Part shown: positions 25,513 through 37,333 of the stretch, in pieces
Layout of the letters: every line of letters begins with the position of its first letter
How positions within the stretch are numbered: the first letter of the stretch is position 1
From: Flavobacteriaceae bacterium
Lineage (GTDB): Bacteria; Bacteroidota; Bacteroidia; Flavobacteriales; Flavobacteriaceae
Assembly (NCBI GenBank): GCA_028284745.1
Contig: JANQRC010000037.1
Coordinates: 1 to 60,499, forward strand
DNA length: 60,499 nt
Reading direction: 5' to 3'
Translations under genes and position numbers: made by a program
The notes under the pieces: model-generated
The model's input: the letters and a program-made list of their open reading frames with translations, nothing else
What the model was told of the DNA's origin: nothing
Databases searched by the model: none

Positions 25513-26301
25513 TTATTGAAAGTCTTTTAGTTGTTCGATAGCTTCTGCATTCATTTCAGTGGCGTCTTCCAAAAATTTCGATTCGCCATAGTTGTGCGCG
25601 AATGACTCATAGATCGACAGCACATTCTCTAGGCGTTCTTTCTTTACAAAGTCATAGCTGTTAACTGCCAATTCGAAGGCTGAATCTAGTTTGTAGAAAA
25701 GTGCCTCTTCCCTTAATGGTGTTCCAGGGTGGTCTGCAATGAAGTTATCAAAGGCATTGATAGCAGATTGGTAATCTCTGATCGTGTTATACTGCCTGGC
25801 TATCTCAAAATCCTTCTTCTCTAGCTTTTGCTGTAATTCGGTCATTAAAGTATTGGCCTCTTCTACCTTTAAGGATAAGGGATATCGATTTATAAAACTT
25901 TGTAACTTATCGATAGCCTTTACTGTTTCTGTCTGGTCTATGCTATGTCTGGGCGAAAGCATGAAATAACTCTTCGCGCCAAGAAAAGCAGCCTCTTCTG
26001 CTCTTTCACTCTTCGGGTACGACTTAGAAAAACGCTCGAACTGATACCCAGCCAAGTAATAGTCTTCGTTCTTGTAGTATGAATCGGCATGGAAGAACAA
26101 AATTCGCTCTCCTTGTGGTTTCCCTGTATAACTAGGCATGATCTGCTCGTACAAGCGATTGGCTTTTTTATACTTGCCTTCATTGTACAGCTTCTCAGCC
26201 AATTCGTTCTTTACCTTTATGTCGTCTGATTTCAATGCCTTTTGTAGTTCGCTACATGAAAGCAAACCCAGAAAGCAACAAAGAATCATCAATCTTCTCA
26301 T
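25513..26301 (-). CDS. bamD: Outer membrane assembly lipoprotein BamD
   Basis: 262 residues from ATG 26301. This start is supported by the lipoprotein signal (LMILCCFLGLLSC, lipobox LLSC) and by a promoter whose -7 box ends at 26319, which would lie inside the coding sequence of any longer version. The body is a chain of TPR repeats: ELAEKLYNEGKYKKANRLYEQI, FFHADSYYKNEDYYLAGYQFERFSKSYP, AAFLGAKSYF, and the AINAFDNFIADHP unit, as in BamD/YfiO. Anchors in the inner leaflet of the outer membrane and works with BamA. First gene of the bamD-rpoZ-coaBC-porD operon. Confidence 0.92.
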   Translation of the reverse strand: MRRLMILCCFLGLLSCSELQKALKSDDIKVKNELAEKLYNEGKYKKANRLYEQIMPSYTGKPQGERILFFHADSYYKNEDYYLAGYQFERFSKSYPKSERAEEAAFLGAKSYFMLSPRHSIDQTETVKAIDKLQSFINRYPLSLKVEEANTLMTELQQKLEKKDFEIARQYNTIRDYQSAINAFDNFIADHPGTPLREEALFYKLDSAFELAVNSYDFVKKERLENVLSIYESFAHNYGESKFLEDATEMNAEAIEQLKDFQ

Positions 26302-26318
26302 GAGGTGAAAATATCGTG

Positions 26319-26349
26319 CAAAAGTAGCCATTAATGATGAATTAATAAA
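26319..26349 (-). promoter_or_regulatory. Promoter of the bamD-rpoZ-coaBC-porD operon
   Basis: Minus-strand TTTA (26349-26346), 19 bases, TACTTTTG (26326-26319). One mismatch in the -33 element. Leader is only about 12 bases. Confidence 0.65.
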
Positions 26350-26435
26350 ATGATTTTTCAAGCCTCTAAAATACCATTGAAAAATGGCATCACAAGTACT
26401 TTGACAAAGTTTTAACGAAGCCGTACCGGTTGCAC

Positions 26436-27311
26436 CTAAAGGCTGTTTAAAAAATCTAGTATCCGGTTAGATAAGTCCTGCGAAGCAGCCACCAAAGGAA
26501 GTCTGACATTGGGGTTACATATACCATCATGGCTTAGCATTGACTTGATACCGGCGGGGTTGCCTTCTTCAAATATCAGGTCTATCGAAGGCATTATTTG
26601 GTAGTGAAGTTCATTGGCTTTGTCTATATCACCTTCCAAGGCTGCATTTACCATATTGGTGAACCGTTTGGGAATGCCTTGGCCGATCACTGAAATGACA
26701 CCATCGCCTCCGGTCAATAGCATTGGCAAGGTGATCATGTCATCACCAGAGATGACCATGAAACCTTCGGGCCTGTCCTTGATAAGACGCATTGCCTGGA
26801 CCATATCGCCTTTTGCCTCTTTCACACCAACGATATTTTGAAGATCATTGGCCAGGCGAAAAATGGTCTCGGGGGTCATGTTGCTTGCCGTCCTACCGGG
26901 CACGTTGTATAGCAGCACAGGTATTGAAGAAGCCTCGGCAACTGTTTTGAAATGCTGATAGATGCCTTCTTGGGTAGGCTTGTTATATGCTGGGGACACC
27001 GATAGCACGGCTGTAAAAGGAGAAAGGTCTGTATTCGTAATGGTCGCTACTACTTCAGCTGTATTATTACCACCGATTCCGATCACGATAGGCAATCGCT
27101 GTGCGTTCGAAACAATCACCTGTTTGATCGCTTGATCCTTTTCTTGTTTGGCAAGTGTTGCACTCTCGCCCGTCGTACCCATGACCACGAGGTAGTCGAC
27201 CCCGCCATCGATCACAAAATTCACCAACGTATCTAATGCATGAAGATCCACCTCTCCTGAATCTGTGAATGGTGTGACCAATGCAACTCCAGTTCCTCGC
27301 AATGACCTCAT
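26436..27311 (-). CDS. dapA: 4-hydroxy-tetrahydrodipicolinate synthase
   Basis: 291 residues from ATG 27311; the upstream extension overlaps the preceding gene and is rejected. Condenses pyruvate with aspartate semialdehyde, the first dedicated step to DAP and lysine. TIM barrel features: GTGVALVTPF, GTTGESATL (45-53), LYNVPGRT with Tyr135, and the Schiff-base Lys164 in GVKEAKGD, then ISGDDMITLPML and NPAGIKSML. Its ATG overlaps the stop of the DUF6913 gene by one base (coupled). DapF of the same pathway is at 44672. Confidence 0.96.
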   Translation of the reverse strand: MRSLRGTGVALVTPFTDSGEVDLHALDTLVNFVIDGGVDYLVVMGTTGESATLAKQEKDQAIKQVIVSNAQRLPIVIGIGGNNTAEVVATITNTDLSPFTAVLSVSPAYNKPTQEGIYQHFKTVAEASSIPVLLYNVPGRTASNMTPETIFRLANDLQNIVGVKEAKGDMVQAMRLIKDRPEGFMVISGDDMITLPMLLTGGDGVISVIGQGIPKRFTNMVNAALEGDIDKANELHYQIMPSIDLIFEEGNPAGIKSMLSHDGICNPNVRLPLVAASQDLSNRILDFLNSL

Positions 27312-27838
27312 TATAGCTTCTTTAAAACTTTTAAATATTTCTTTAATTCTTCCTGAAAGACCGCTTGGTCTTCGGGTCGGCAATCTATCACGATATCGTT
27401 CATGCGCTCGTCAATACTGGCGAAGCCGGCCGAAAGGTCATTCTTGCACATGCTAGATGCCAATTTTGAAGCCCAGATGCCATCGTCAGCATAGTAATTC
27501 ACCAATAGATGATGAGGTTTAGACAAAAACTCTCTTAGAGATTCATTGTTAACCTTTCCCTTCCAGCCAAAATCCTCACGATGAAAATGCACTGAATACA
27601 TCTCTCCTGCCATATCCCTCACCTCTGTATGAATTAAAAAATGGACATTGTTAGGGTGAATTCCCAGATCTGAGAAGTACCTCTTCAATGGCTCTATCCT
27701 GCTCGCATGCTTCTCATCGATGATGCAGCCCACATTTTTAATAGGATTCTTGTCGAATTGATTCTCACCTGCTCGTCTTGCTAGATTTGACTCTAGAACT
27801 TTTTGAGCTGATCTTTGCTTCAGCGATTTAAAAAACAT
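27311..27838 (-). CDS. DUF6913-like conserved flavobacterial protein
   Basis: 175 residues, cytoplasmic, no signal or membrane helix. The N-terminus is basic; the middle has a NVGCIIDEKHASRIEPLKRYFSDLGI region and the HLLVNYYADDGIWASKLASSMCKNDLSAGF stretch (strand, turn, helix pattern). The overall profile fits the DUF6913 family, of unknown function, regularly found next to dapA in flavobacteria. The stop overlaps the dapA ATG by one base, so the two are a coupled operon. Confidence 0.75.
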   Translation of the reverse strand: MFFKSLKQRSAQKVLESNLARRAGENQFDKNPIKNVGCIIDEKHASRIEPLKRYFSDLGIHPNNVHFLIHTEVRDMAGEMYSVHFHREDFGWKGKVNNESLREFLSKPHHLLVNYYADDGIWASKLASSMCKNDLSAGFASIDERMNDIVIDCRPEDQAVFQEELKKYLKVLKKL

Positions 27839-27906
27839 CTATATTTATAATCGAAACAAAATTAAAAAAATTAGCCTCTCCTCTCCTAACATCTTCATCA
27901 ATTAAA

Positions 27907-28668
27907 ATGAAAATACAACATTTTGTTATAACAATAACAATTCTTGGGATTGTTGCTAGCTGCAAAAAGGAATACATTGCACAGTCTAGAATCGAAGGAT
28001 CACAGATCGGCATCACTGATTCGCTTACACCCGAAGCTCCTATTGAAGAATTCATCAAGCCGTATCGCGACCATATAAAAAATGACCTGGATAGCATTCT
28101 TGCCTACTCTCCCGTGGATATGAGCGATCTAGACGGAGAGTTCGAGACCATTATCGGAAACATGGTGGCAGACATGCTCATGGAGCAGGCTTCTCCTGTA
28201 TTCGAAGAGAGAACGGGCAAGAAAATAGATTTCTGCTTGGTGAACCATGGTGGGATCAGAGCAGACATAGCCAAAGGCCCAGTGAGGAAACGAACTGCCT
28301 ATGAAGTGCTTCCCTTTGAAAATAACATCGTGGTCGTAGAACTTACAGCTGAAAAGGTAGGAGACTTGATCACCTACCTCTCGAAAGCAAAGCGCGCGCA
28401 CCCTATAGCTGGAATGACACTTGCGTTGAACACTGACTATTCAGTACGTGAAGTCTTGATCGACGGAGCGCCTTTGGATCCAGCGAAGACCTACAATGTG
28501 CTTACAAACGATTACCTCCAAAATGGTGGAGATGGCATGCTGTTCTTCAAGGATCCCATAAAACTGCATACCCTTGACTACAAAGTGAGAAACGCTCTGA
28601 TCGATTACTTTGCAAAGATCGATTCATTACCTGTCGTGCTAGACAGAAGATTCATCAGAATACAATAA
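27907..28668 (+). CDS. 5'-nucleotidase C-terminal domain lipoprotein
   Basis: 253 residues with a lipoprotein signal (lipobox IVASC, Cys19). The mature protein is the C-terminal substrate-binding domain of UshA-type 5'-nucleotidases: NMVADMLMEQ, NHGGIRADIAKGPVRKRTAYEVLPFENNIVVVELTA, and TNDYLQNGGDGMLFFKD, the NGGDGM motif that stacks the nucleobase. The metallophosphoesterase half is missing from this protein and is encoded by the next gene, 2 bases downstream. The two products probably act together in the periplasm. Confidence 0.92.
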   Translation: MKIQHFVITITILGIVASCKKEYIAQSRIEGSQIGITDSLTPEAPIEEFIKPYRDHIKNDLDSILAYSPVDMSDLDGEFETIIGNMVADMLMEQASPVFEERTGKKIDFCLVNHGGIRADIAKGPVRKRTAYEVLPFENNIVVVELTAEKVGDLITYLSKAKRAHPIAGMTLALNTDYSVREVLIDGAPLDPAKTYNVLTNDYLQNGGDGMLFFKDPIKLHTLDYKVRNALIDYFAKIDSLPVVLDRRFIRIQ

Positions 28669-28670
28669 CT

Positions 28671-29585
28671 ATGAAAAGAAGAACTTTTATACAGCAAACT
28701 GCAGCAACGTCGGCATTCATAGGGCTAGGTGGTGTAAGTCTTCAGGGGTGTAAGACAAATGCCCGAAAACTCACGGTATTGCACACCAATGATGTACACA
28801 GCCACATAGACCCTTTTGACACAGATCATCCCAGGTTCTCGAACATGGGAGGTGTGGCAAGACGCGCTACCTTGATAGAGACCATCCGAAAAGACAACCC
28901 CAACACATTACTGCTAGATGCAGGCGATATATTCCAAGGAACTCCATATTTCAATTATTACGGAGGTGAATTAGAGTTTAAGCTCATGAGCATGCTAAAG
29001 TATGATGCCGCTACCATTGGCAACCACGATTTTGACAATGGCATCGATGGGCTTCATGCACAAATGCCTCATGCTGATTTCAGGTTACTCTCAGCCAATT
29101 ACGACTTCAAGAATACGGTGATGGAGGGGCTTGTGTCCCCCTATCATGTCTTTACCAAAGAGGGTGTCAAGGTTGGTGTCTTCGGCCTAGGGATAAAGCT
29201 TCAAGGATTGGTAGACCCAAAATTATCGAAAGAGACCCAATACAATGACCCCATAGAAGTCAGCAAGGACATGGTCACAGCACTTAGGAACAAGGAAGAA
29301 TGCGATCTGGTCATCTGCCTCTCTCACCTAGGCTACTACTATAAGAACAGCCCTAAAGTGGTCTCAGACCTCAACCTAGCCAAAGAGACCAAAGGCATCG
29401 ACTTGATCATAGGTGGGCACACCCATACGTTCTTACCGAAACCAACCGTAGCCAAGAATGCTGACGGAAAAAATGTTCTTGTGAATCAAGTTGGGTGTTA
29501 CGGCGTTAATGTGGGAAGAATAGATTTCTATTTCGATACTGCAAAAAATGTGACCTCACAAGGTGGGCGTACCATCATTGTCTAG
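28671..29585 (+). CDS. 5'-nucleotidase N-terminal metallophosphatase
   Basis: 304 residues. The N-terminus is a Tat-like signal (KRRTFIQQTAATSAFIGLGG) with a lipobox-like LQGC at about residue 25-28. The catalytic dimetal domain follows: TVLHTNDVHSHID, LLDAGDIFQGTPYF, ATIGNHDFDNG, LSHLGYYYK and GGHTHTFL, which supply the Asp, His and Asn ligands. It is about 300 residues, exactly the N-terminal half of UshA-like nucleotidases, and lacks the nucleotide-binding C-terminal domain carried by the gene before it. The last 30 bases overlap the convergent membrane-protein gene. Confidence 0.93.
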   Translation: MKRRTFIQQTAATSAFIGLGGVSLQGCKTNARKLTVLHTNDVHSHIDPFDTDHPRFSNMGGVARRATLIETIRKDNPNTLLLDAGDIFQGTPYFNYYGGELEFKLMSMLKYDAATIGNHDFDNGIDGLHAQMPHADFRLLSANYDFKNTVMEGLVSPYHVFTKEGVKVGVFGLGIKLQGLVDPKLSKETQYNDPIEVSKDMVTALRNKEECDLVICLSHLGYYYKNSPKVVSDLNLAKETKGIDLIIGGHTHTFLPKPTVAKNADGKNVLVNQVGCYGVNVGRIDFYFDTAKNVTSQGGRTIIV

Positions 29586-30257
29586 ATTGAATTTTGGCAC
29601 TTCCTCGTATGTGATGTAATAATACAAAGAGAAGAGAAATGCCAGAAAAAGTACTCTCGTGAGAACAAGCAAAAAACTATTGTCATGATAAAAATAGGTG
29701 ATGCCACCTAGAAGCATTGAAAAAGCATAGGTGACAGAGCAGATCATCAAGATCCTTGACTTATCGGACCCTGAAAGCAAGTAATAAAAAGCGCCAAGCG
29801 TAATGAAAACGACTAGTATAAGGCCATAGATCAACAAGAAGAACACCTCCATTCCGCCAAACTCTGGCGCAAGCAACAGCATTGCAGAGTACATAAGGTA
29901 AATGTTGAAGACAAGCAAAATGGCTGCCATCACATTGATCATGGCATTGATCTTCTTGAAGCTTATATTAGGAAAAAAAGAGTTCATCAGAATGCATGTG
30001 CAAACTCCCCAGATCGCAAAGCTGATAGAATACGAGTTGATGATATTGAACTGAGCCAGCGTAAAGAACACAAAACCCAAAAAGAACAAGACCATAAAAC
30101 GGTCGAAGAGACGATTGTTCTTATGCCCCCTATCGTGATACCACCAAAACAGTGAGATAAGCACAAAACCTGTACTAACGCGTTGAACAACAATTGAGTC
30201 AAGAAACGAGGCGAGCATATAGAACCATAGGCTAGCAACGCCAAACAAGGTGCTCAC
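29556..30257 (-). CDS. Hypothetical polytopic membrane protein
   Basis: Not recognised. About 233 residues with seven or eight predicted membrane helices and aromatic-rich loops; no catalytic motif is visible. The longest frame opens at TTG 30287, but that codon lies in a -7 promoter box TATCTTTG (30285-30292), so transcription would begin downstream of it. GTG at 30257 is the next sensible start and keeps all helices. The 3' end overlaps the convergent metallophosphatase gene by 30 bases. Confidence 0.6.
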   Translation of the reverse strand: MSTLFGVASLWFYMLASFLDSIVVQRVSTGFVLISLFWWYHDRGHKNNRLFDRFMVLFFLGFVFFTLAQFNIINSYSISFAIWGVCTCILMNSFFPNISFKKINAMINVMAAILLVFNIYLMYSAMLLLAPEFGGMEVFFLLIYGLILVVFITLGAFYYLLSGSDKSRILMICSVTYAFSMLLGGITYFYHDNSFLLVLTRVLFLAFLFSLYYYITYEEVPKFNLDNDGTPTL

Positions 30258-30284
30258 CTTCTCATAAAATTGCTTCTTTGCTTT

Positions 30285-30292
30285 CAAAGATA
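30285..30292 (-). promoter_or_regulatory. -7 element upstream of the membrane protein
   Basis: Minus-strand TATCTTTG; it contains the TTG that opens the longest reading frame, which argues for a start further downstream. Confidence 0.45.
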
Positions 30293-30352
30293 GGTCTTTA
30301 CAGGTCGAAAAGATAAGTAAAATAATTGCATCGAAACTTCAATGATAGATAA

Positions 30353-33791
<3,439 letters not shown>

Positions 33792-33795
<4 letters not shown>

Positions 33796-34268
33796 AAGGT
33801 TTTCAACATCCAGACTGGGCAACTGTAGTGGCCTGTATTTCCCATGGGGCTGTCAATATATTCGAATCCGAACTTCTTGTAGAGTTTTTGGGCTGCATCC
33901 ATGTAAGGCATGGTCTCTAGATAGCAAGCGTCAAAACCAAAGGCACTCGCCTTATCCAAACAAAGTTCCATCATGGCATGACCCAACCCTTTGCCACGAG
34001 CTTCGGGAGCAAAATACATCTTCTGCAATTCACACACGTTCCCACTATAATTGTCTAACTGGGCAATGCCGCCGCCGCCATGAATTCTTTTCTCGTCAGC
34101 TACCACGTAATAGATCGCCCTTTCTCTATCGTAGGTCTCAAACATCTTGTCGAGTGCTGGATCTTCATAAGCCGTACCTATCTTGCAGATACCTAACTCA
34201 TCAAAAACACTTCTGATCACGGCAGTAACTTGCGTATTGTCTTGAGGTTGGATCTCTCTCACTATCAT
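33792..34268 (-). CDS. GNAT family N-acetyltransferase
   Basis: 158 residues. GNAT fold: IREIQPQDNTQVTAVIRSVF opening, a central GGGGIAQLDNY strand pair, then the acetyl-CoA-binding LQKMYFAPEARGKGLGHAMMELCL (RGKGLG corresponds to the QxxGxG/A loop), and a C-terminal CYLETMPYMDAAQKLYKKFGF typical of the family. Acceptor unknown. It is the first gene of the GNAT, prmC-LOG, ligA operon, with a 4-base overlap into the next gene, and it is divergent from the lipoprotein at 34340. Confidence 0.9.
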
Positions 34269-34294
34269 CTATCGGGAAGCTGGTTGAATTGTAC

Positions 34295-34302
34295 TATTTT
34301 TG
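34295..34302 (+). promoter_or_regulatory. -7 element of the lipoprotein-ribD operon
   Basis: TATTTTTG, 38 bases before the ATG at 34340. No clear -33. Confidence 0.45.
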
Positions 34303-34339
34303 CGAAGTGAAGATACTGCAAATTCTAAGTTTACCCTTT

Positions 34340-34804
34340 ATGAAGAATCTCATTTTGTTAACACTGTTTTCCTTTGCTGTAGCAAGCTGTACCATCGACG
34401 AGAAACCTTTGTTTGTAAAGGTTGAAAACGTACAGGTTGACGAAGCCAGTATAGACACCTTCAAGCTTTCAGCCAATGTTTTCTTCATGAACCCCAACGA
34501 TGTGGGCGGACAATTAAGGAGTGATGGCATTGAGGTGTACATCAATGACCTGAAAGTGGGCGATGTCATCGCGGAAAGCTTTCCCGTACCAGCACGCGAA
34601 GAATTCTCCATCCCCCTAAAGGCCAACATCCCAGCTAAAAAGGTATTTGAGGACAATCAAGGTGGCGTACTTGGTGGTATTCTCAATAGTATTTTGACCA
34701 AACGTGTAAAAGTGCAGTATCGGGGCAGCATTACGTATTCTACCTTTGGCCTTTCCTACGAGTATCCCATTGACATTATCGAAGAAGTTCCCATCAAGTA
34801 TTGA
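34340..34804 (+). CDS. LEA14-like (type 2 LEA/WHy) lipoprotein
   Basis: 154 residues from ATG 34340 (an upstream in-frame ATG would span the promoter). Lipobox VASC (Cys17). The mature domain has the LEA-2 immunoglobulin-like pattern: VKVENVQVDEASIDTFKLSANVFFMNPN, then GIEVYINDLKVGD and a late IPLKANIPAK strand. LEA-2 proteins bind or cushion other molecules; a periplasmic role is inferred. Its stop codon is read through to the ribD TTG start by overlap (TTGA), and so begins a five-gene coupled operon. Confidence 0.85.
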   Translation: MKNLILLTLFSFAVASCTIDEKPLFVKVENVQVDEASIDTFKLSANVFFMNPNDVGGQLRSDGIEVYINDLKVGDVIAESFPVPAREEFSIPLKANIPAKKVFEDNQGGVLGGILNSILTKRVKVQYRGSITYSTFGLSYEYPIDIIEEVPIKY

Positions 34805-35859
34805 GCGCGCACAAAATCTATATGGAACGTGCCTTGCAATTGGCGCAACAGGGAATCGGGACGACGCGGCCCAACCCAAGTGTGGGCTGTATCATCGTTC
34901 ATGATGATAAGATCATCGGCGAAGGGTTTACCAGTCCTTACGGTGGGTCGCACGCAGAGGTGAATGCCATCAATTCTGTTGTTGATGCATCGCTGCTACG
35001 AGAAAGTACCATCTACGTCACTTTAGAGCCTTGCAACCATTATGGAAAAACGCCGCCGTGTAGCGACCTGATCCTTGAAAAAGGAATTCCGAACATTGTG
35101 ATCGGCATGTTAGACCCTAATGAAAAAGTTGCTGGGCGTGGTATCAAAAAGCTAGAGGATGCAGGGCGAAGTGTAGCTGTTGGTGTGTTGGAAGAAGCAT
35201 GCAAAACGCATCATAAACGCTTTTTGACCTTTCAGACCAAAAAAAGACCATACATCATCCTAAAATGGGCGCAGACCATTGATGGTCTTATCGCTCCCGA
35301 AGCTTCTACCCGAAATAAGAACGAGCCCATTTGGATCACCAATGTGCATTCACGACAGCTGGTTCACAAATGGCGAAGCCAAGAGCATGCTATCTTGGTC
35401 GGCACAAATACAGTGCTGGCCGACGATCCAGGCCTCACCGCACGCGATTGGGCAGGCATTTCGCCCATACGAGTTGTTTTGGACAAGCACGGAGTCATCG
35501 ATAAAGGCTATTCGGTGATGAGCGATGATGCAAAAACCATAGTTTTAATAGAGAAGTCAGAGGTCAGAGGTCAGAGATCAGAATTCGACCATGTAGATCA
35601 CATCCCGATCTACCATACCAAGGAAGTCGTACAGCAAACTATTGATGTACTTTTCAACTTGAACATTCAATCTGTAATTGTGGAAGGCGGTGCCAAGACC
35701 TTACAGCTATTCATCGATGCAGGACTTTGGGACGAAGCGCGTGTATTTACTGGGGTCATTTCCTTCGGGAATGGCGTAAAGGCTCCACGGTTCAAGGGAA
35801 TGAAGACTTCGCAAGAAACCATCATCGACGACACATTAACCTACTATCGAAACGCATGA
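34801..35859 (+). CDS. ribD: RibD: pyrimidine deaminase/reductase of riboflavin synthesis
   Basis: 352 residues from TTG 34801, which overlaps the preceding stop (TTGA); ATG 34822 is an alternative. Deaminase domain (about 1-145) has the zinc ligands: HAEVNAI with His and Glu, and PCNHYGKTPPC with two Cys. The reductase domain (about 150-352) has RPYIILKWAQTIDG, ILVGTNTVLADDPGLTAR, and VEGGAKTLQLFI. Between residues about 250 and 262 the reductase carries a short insertion, SEVRGQRSE, encoded by tandem heptanucleotides; most RibD proteins are shorter there. Its stop overlaps the ATG of the HAD gene (ATGA). Confidence 0.94.
   Translation: MSAHKIYMERALQLAQQGIGTTRPNPSVGCIIVHDDKIIGEGFTSPYGGSHAEVNAINSVVDASLLRESTIYVTLEPCNHYGKTPPCSDLILEKGIPNIVIGMLDPNEKVAGRGIKKLEDAGRSVAVGVLEEACKTHHKRFLTFQTKKRPYIILKWAQTIDGLIAPEASTRNKNEPIWITNVHSRQLVHKWRSQEHAILVGTNTVLADDPGLTARDWAGISPIRVVLDKHGVIDKGYSVMSDDAKTIVLIEKSEVRGQRSEFDHVDHIPIYHTKEVVQQTIDVLFNLNIQSVIVEGGAKTLQLFIDAGLWDEARVFTGVISFGNGVKAPRFKGMKTSQETIIDDTLTYYRNA
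35556..35583 (+). repeat. Tandem heptanucleotide repeat inside ribD
   Basis: Four copies of a 7-base unit: GTCAGAG three times, then ATCAGAA. The pattern is unlike the surrounding coding sequence and encodes SEVRGQRSE. Because 7 is not a multiple of 3, gain or loss of one unit would shift the ribD frame. Confidence 0.8.
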
Positions 35860-36470
35860 TCAAGAACATCATCTTCGATTTTGGCGATATCTTCGTCGAC
35901 CTAGACAAAACAGCGACCATCCGTGAGATGCAAAAGTTGGGCATGCAGACCGTTTCGGAAGAAATGACCCATCACTATCATCTGTATGAAAAGGGAATGA
36001 TCAGCACTGACGACTTTGTGGGTTATTTTCAGGGGCTCTTCCCATGGATCAGCGAGCAAGAATTAATACAGGCATGGAATGCCGTCATTCTCTTCTTTCC
36101 TGAACACCGACTGGAGTGGATCAAAAAACTTTCCGCAGCAAACCAGTATCGCCTATTTCTACTGAGCAACACCAATGCGCTGCATATCAGCAAGGTAAAG
36201 GAACACATGACCAATGAGCGCTACAATGACTTCAAAGACTGCTTTGAACAATTCTATCTCTCGCATGAAATTCATCTGAGGAAGCCTGACACCGAGGTCT
36301 ATGAGTTTGTGTTAGACGAAAACAATCTTCAAGCCCACGAGACACTCTTTATAGACGACACTACCGAAAACACCGAAGCCGCTTCCAGATCGGGCATTAA
36401 AACATGGAACTTGGTCCCAGGTAAGGATGAGGTCACAAGATTGTTCGACCAAAAACATGCATTCGATTGA
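35856..36470 (+). CDS. HAD-superfamily hydrolase (YihX-like)
   Basis: 204 residues from ATG 35856. Motif I is IIFDFGDIFVDLD, with Asp8 the nucleophile and Gly in place of the second Asp, as in YihX-type sugar phosphatases. A helical cap follows (about 20-80), then LLSNTNALH (motif II), KPDTEVYEF (motif III Lys) and LFIDDTTENTEAA (motif IV Asp pair). Substrate unknown. In flavobacteria this gene commonly follows ribD, which suggests dephosphorylation of the RibD product, a known missing step in riboflavin synthesis; that is inference from position. The end overlaps the next gene's TTG start (TTGA). Confidence 0.88.
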   Translation: MIKNIIFDFGDIFVDLDKTATIREMQKLGMQTVSEEMTHHYHLYEKGMISTDDFVGYFQGLFPWISEQELIQAWNAVILFFPEHRLEWIKKLSAANQYRLFLLSNTNALHISKVKEHMTNERYNDFKDCFEQFYLSHEIHLRKPDTEVYEFVLDENNLQAHETLFIDDTTENTEAASRSGIKTWNLVPGKDEVTRLFDQKHAFD

Positions 36471-37333
36471 TCTATCTGGCACTTAGCATATTGATTTCCA
36501 GCTTATTGTTTGTGATCTTCAAATTGTTCGATAGATTTCAAGTAAATACTTCCCACGCCATCGTCGTAAACTACTTTGTGGCACATATTTGTGGAATGCT
36601 GGCTTACTCTGGAAATTTGAAACATATTGAAATTCCTTCCCAAGGTTGGTTTGGTGGTGCAGTCTTTCTTGGTCTCCTGTTCATTCTGGTCTTTAACATC
36701 ATGGCTTTGACCTCGCAGCGCAATGGCCTTTCGGTAGCTTCAGTAGCCGGAAAAATGTCGGTAGTAGTGCCTGTGGCCTTTGCCGTGGTCGTCTACAAGG
36801 AGCGTCTAGGGTCGATCAAGATCATGGGAATCGTCTTGGCATTGATCGCAGTATATCTTACTTCGATGAAAAATAAGCGAGGCGTATCCATACAGCGGAA
36901 AACGTTATGGTTGCCTTTTCTGTTATTCTTTGGCTCTGGGGTCATAGACACTGCTATCAAATATTTTGAGACACGATATGTGGCAGAAGGCGACGTTCCC
37001 ATATTTTCGGCCACCATATTCGCGTTTGCTGCTTGCATGGGCATGCTCTTCATTCTGAAAGAAGTCATACGGAAGCGCTTCCACTTCGAATGGAAAAGCA
37101 TGCTTGGTGGAATCGTCTTGGGAGTCCCCAACTACTTCTCGATATATTACCTGCTGAAAGCATTGCAGGCAGAAGGCCTGGAGAGTTCTACCCTCTTTAC
37201 CATAAACAATGTGGCCATTGTGATGCTCACCACACTTTTTGGGCTTTTCTTTTTTGAAGAACGCCTGCTCAAAAAAAACTGGCTGGGAATTGGTATTGCC
37301 GTCGTCGCGATCATCTTAGTAAGCTATCGCTAA
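36467..37333 (+). CDS. DMT/EamA family transporter
   Basis: 288 residues from TTG 36467, overlapping the HAD stop (TTGA). About ten hydrophobic helices arranged as two five-helix EamA halves (residues about 1-135 and 150-288). Typical elements are the SVAGKMSVVVPVAFAVVVYKERL segment at the end of the first half and LFTINNVAIVMLTTLFGLFFFEERL in the second, the ERL motif being characteristic. The substrate is unknown. Its stop TAA overlaps the next ATG by one base (TAATG), so it is part of the same coupled operon. Confidence 0.88.
   Translation: MIYLALSILISSLLFVIFKLFDRFQVNTSHAIVVNYFVAHICGMLAYSGNLKHIEIPSQGWFGGAVFLGLLFILVFNIMALTSQRNGLSVASVAGKMSVVVPVAFAVVVYKERLGSIKIMGIVLALIAVYLTSMKNKRGVSIQRKTLWLPFLLFFGSGVIDTAIKYFETRYVAEGDVPIFSATIFAFAACMGMLFILKEVIRKRFHFEWKSMLGGIVLGVPNYFSIYYLLKALQAEGLESSTLFTINNVAIVMLTTLFGLFFFEERLLKKNWLGIGIAVVAIILVSYR

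Noticed and set aside
35556-35583. CRISPR-like array
   Set aside because: Only four directly adjoining 7-base units with no spacers, inside a coding gene.
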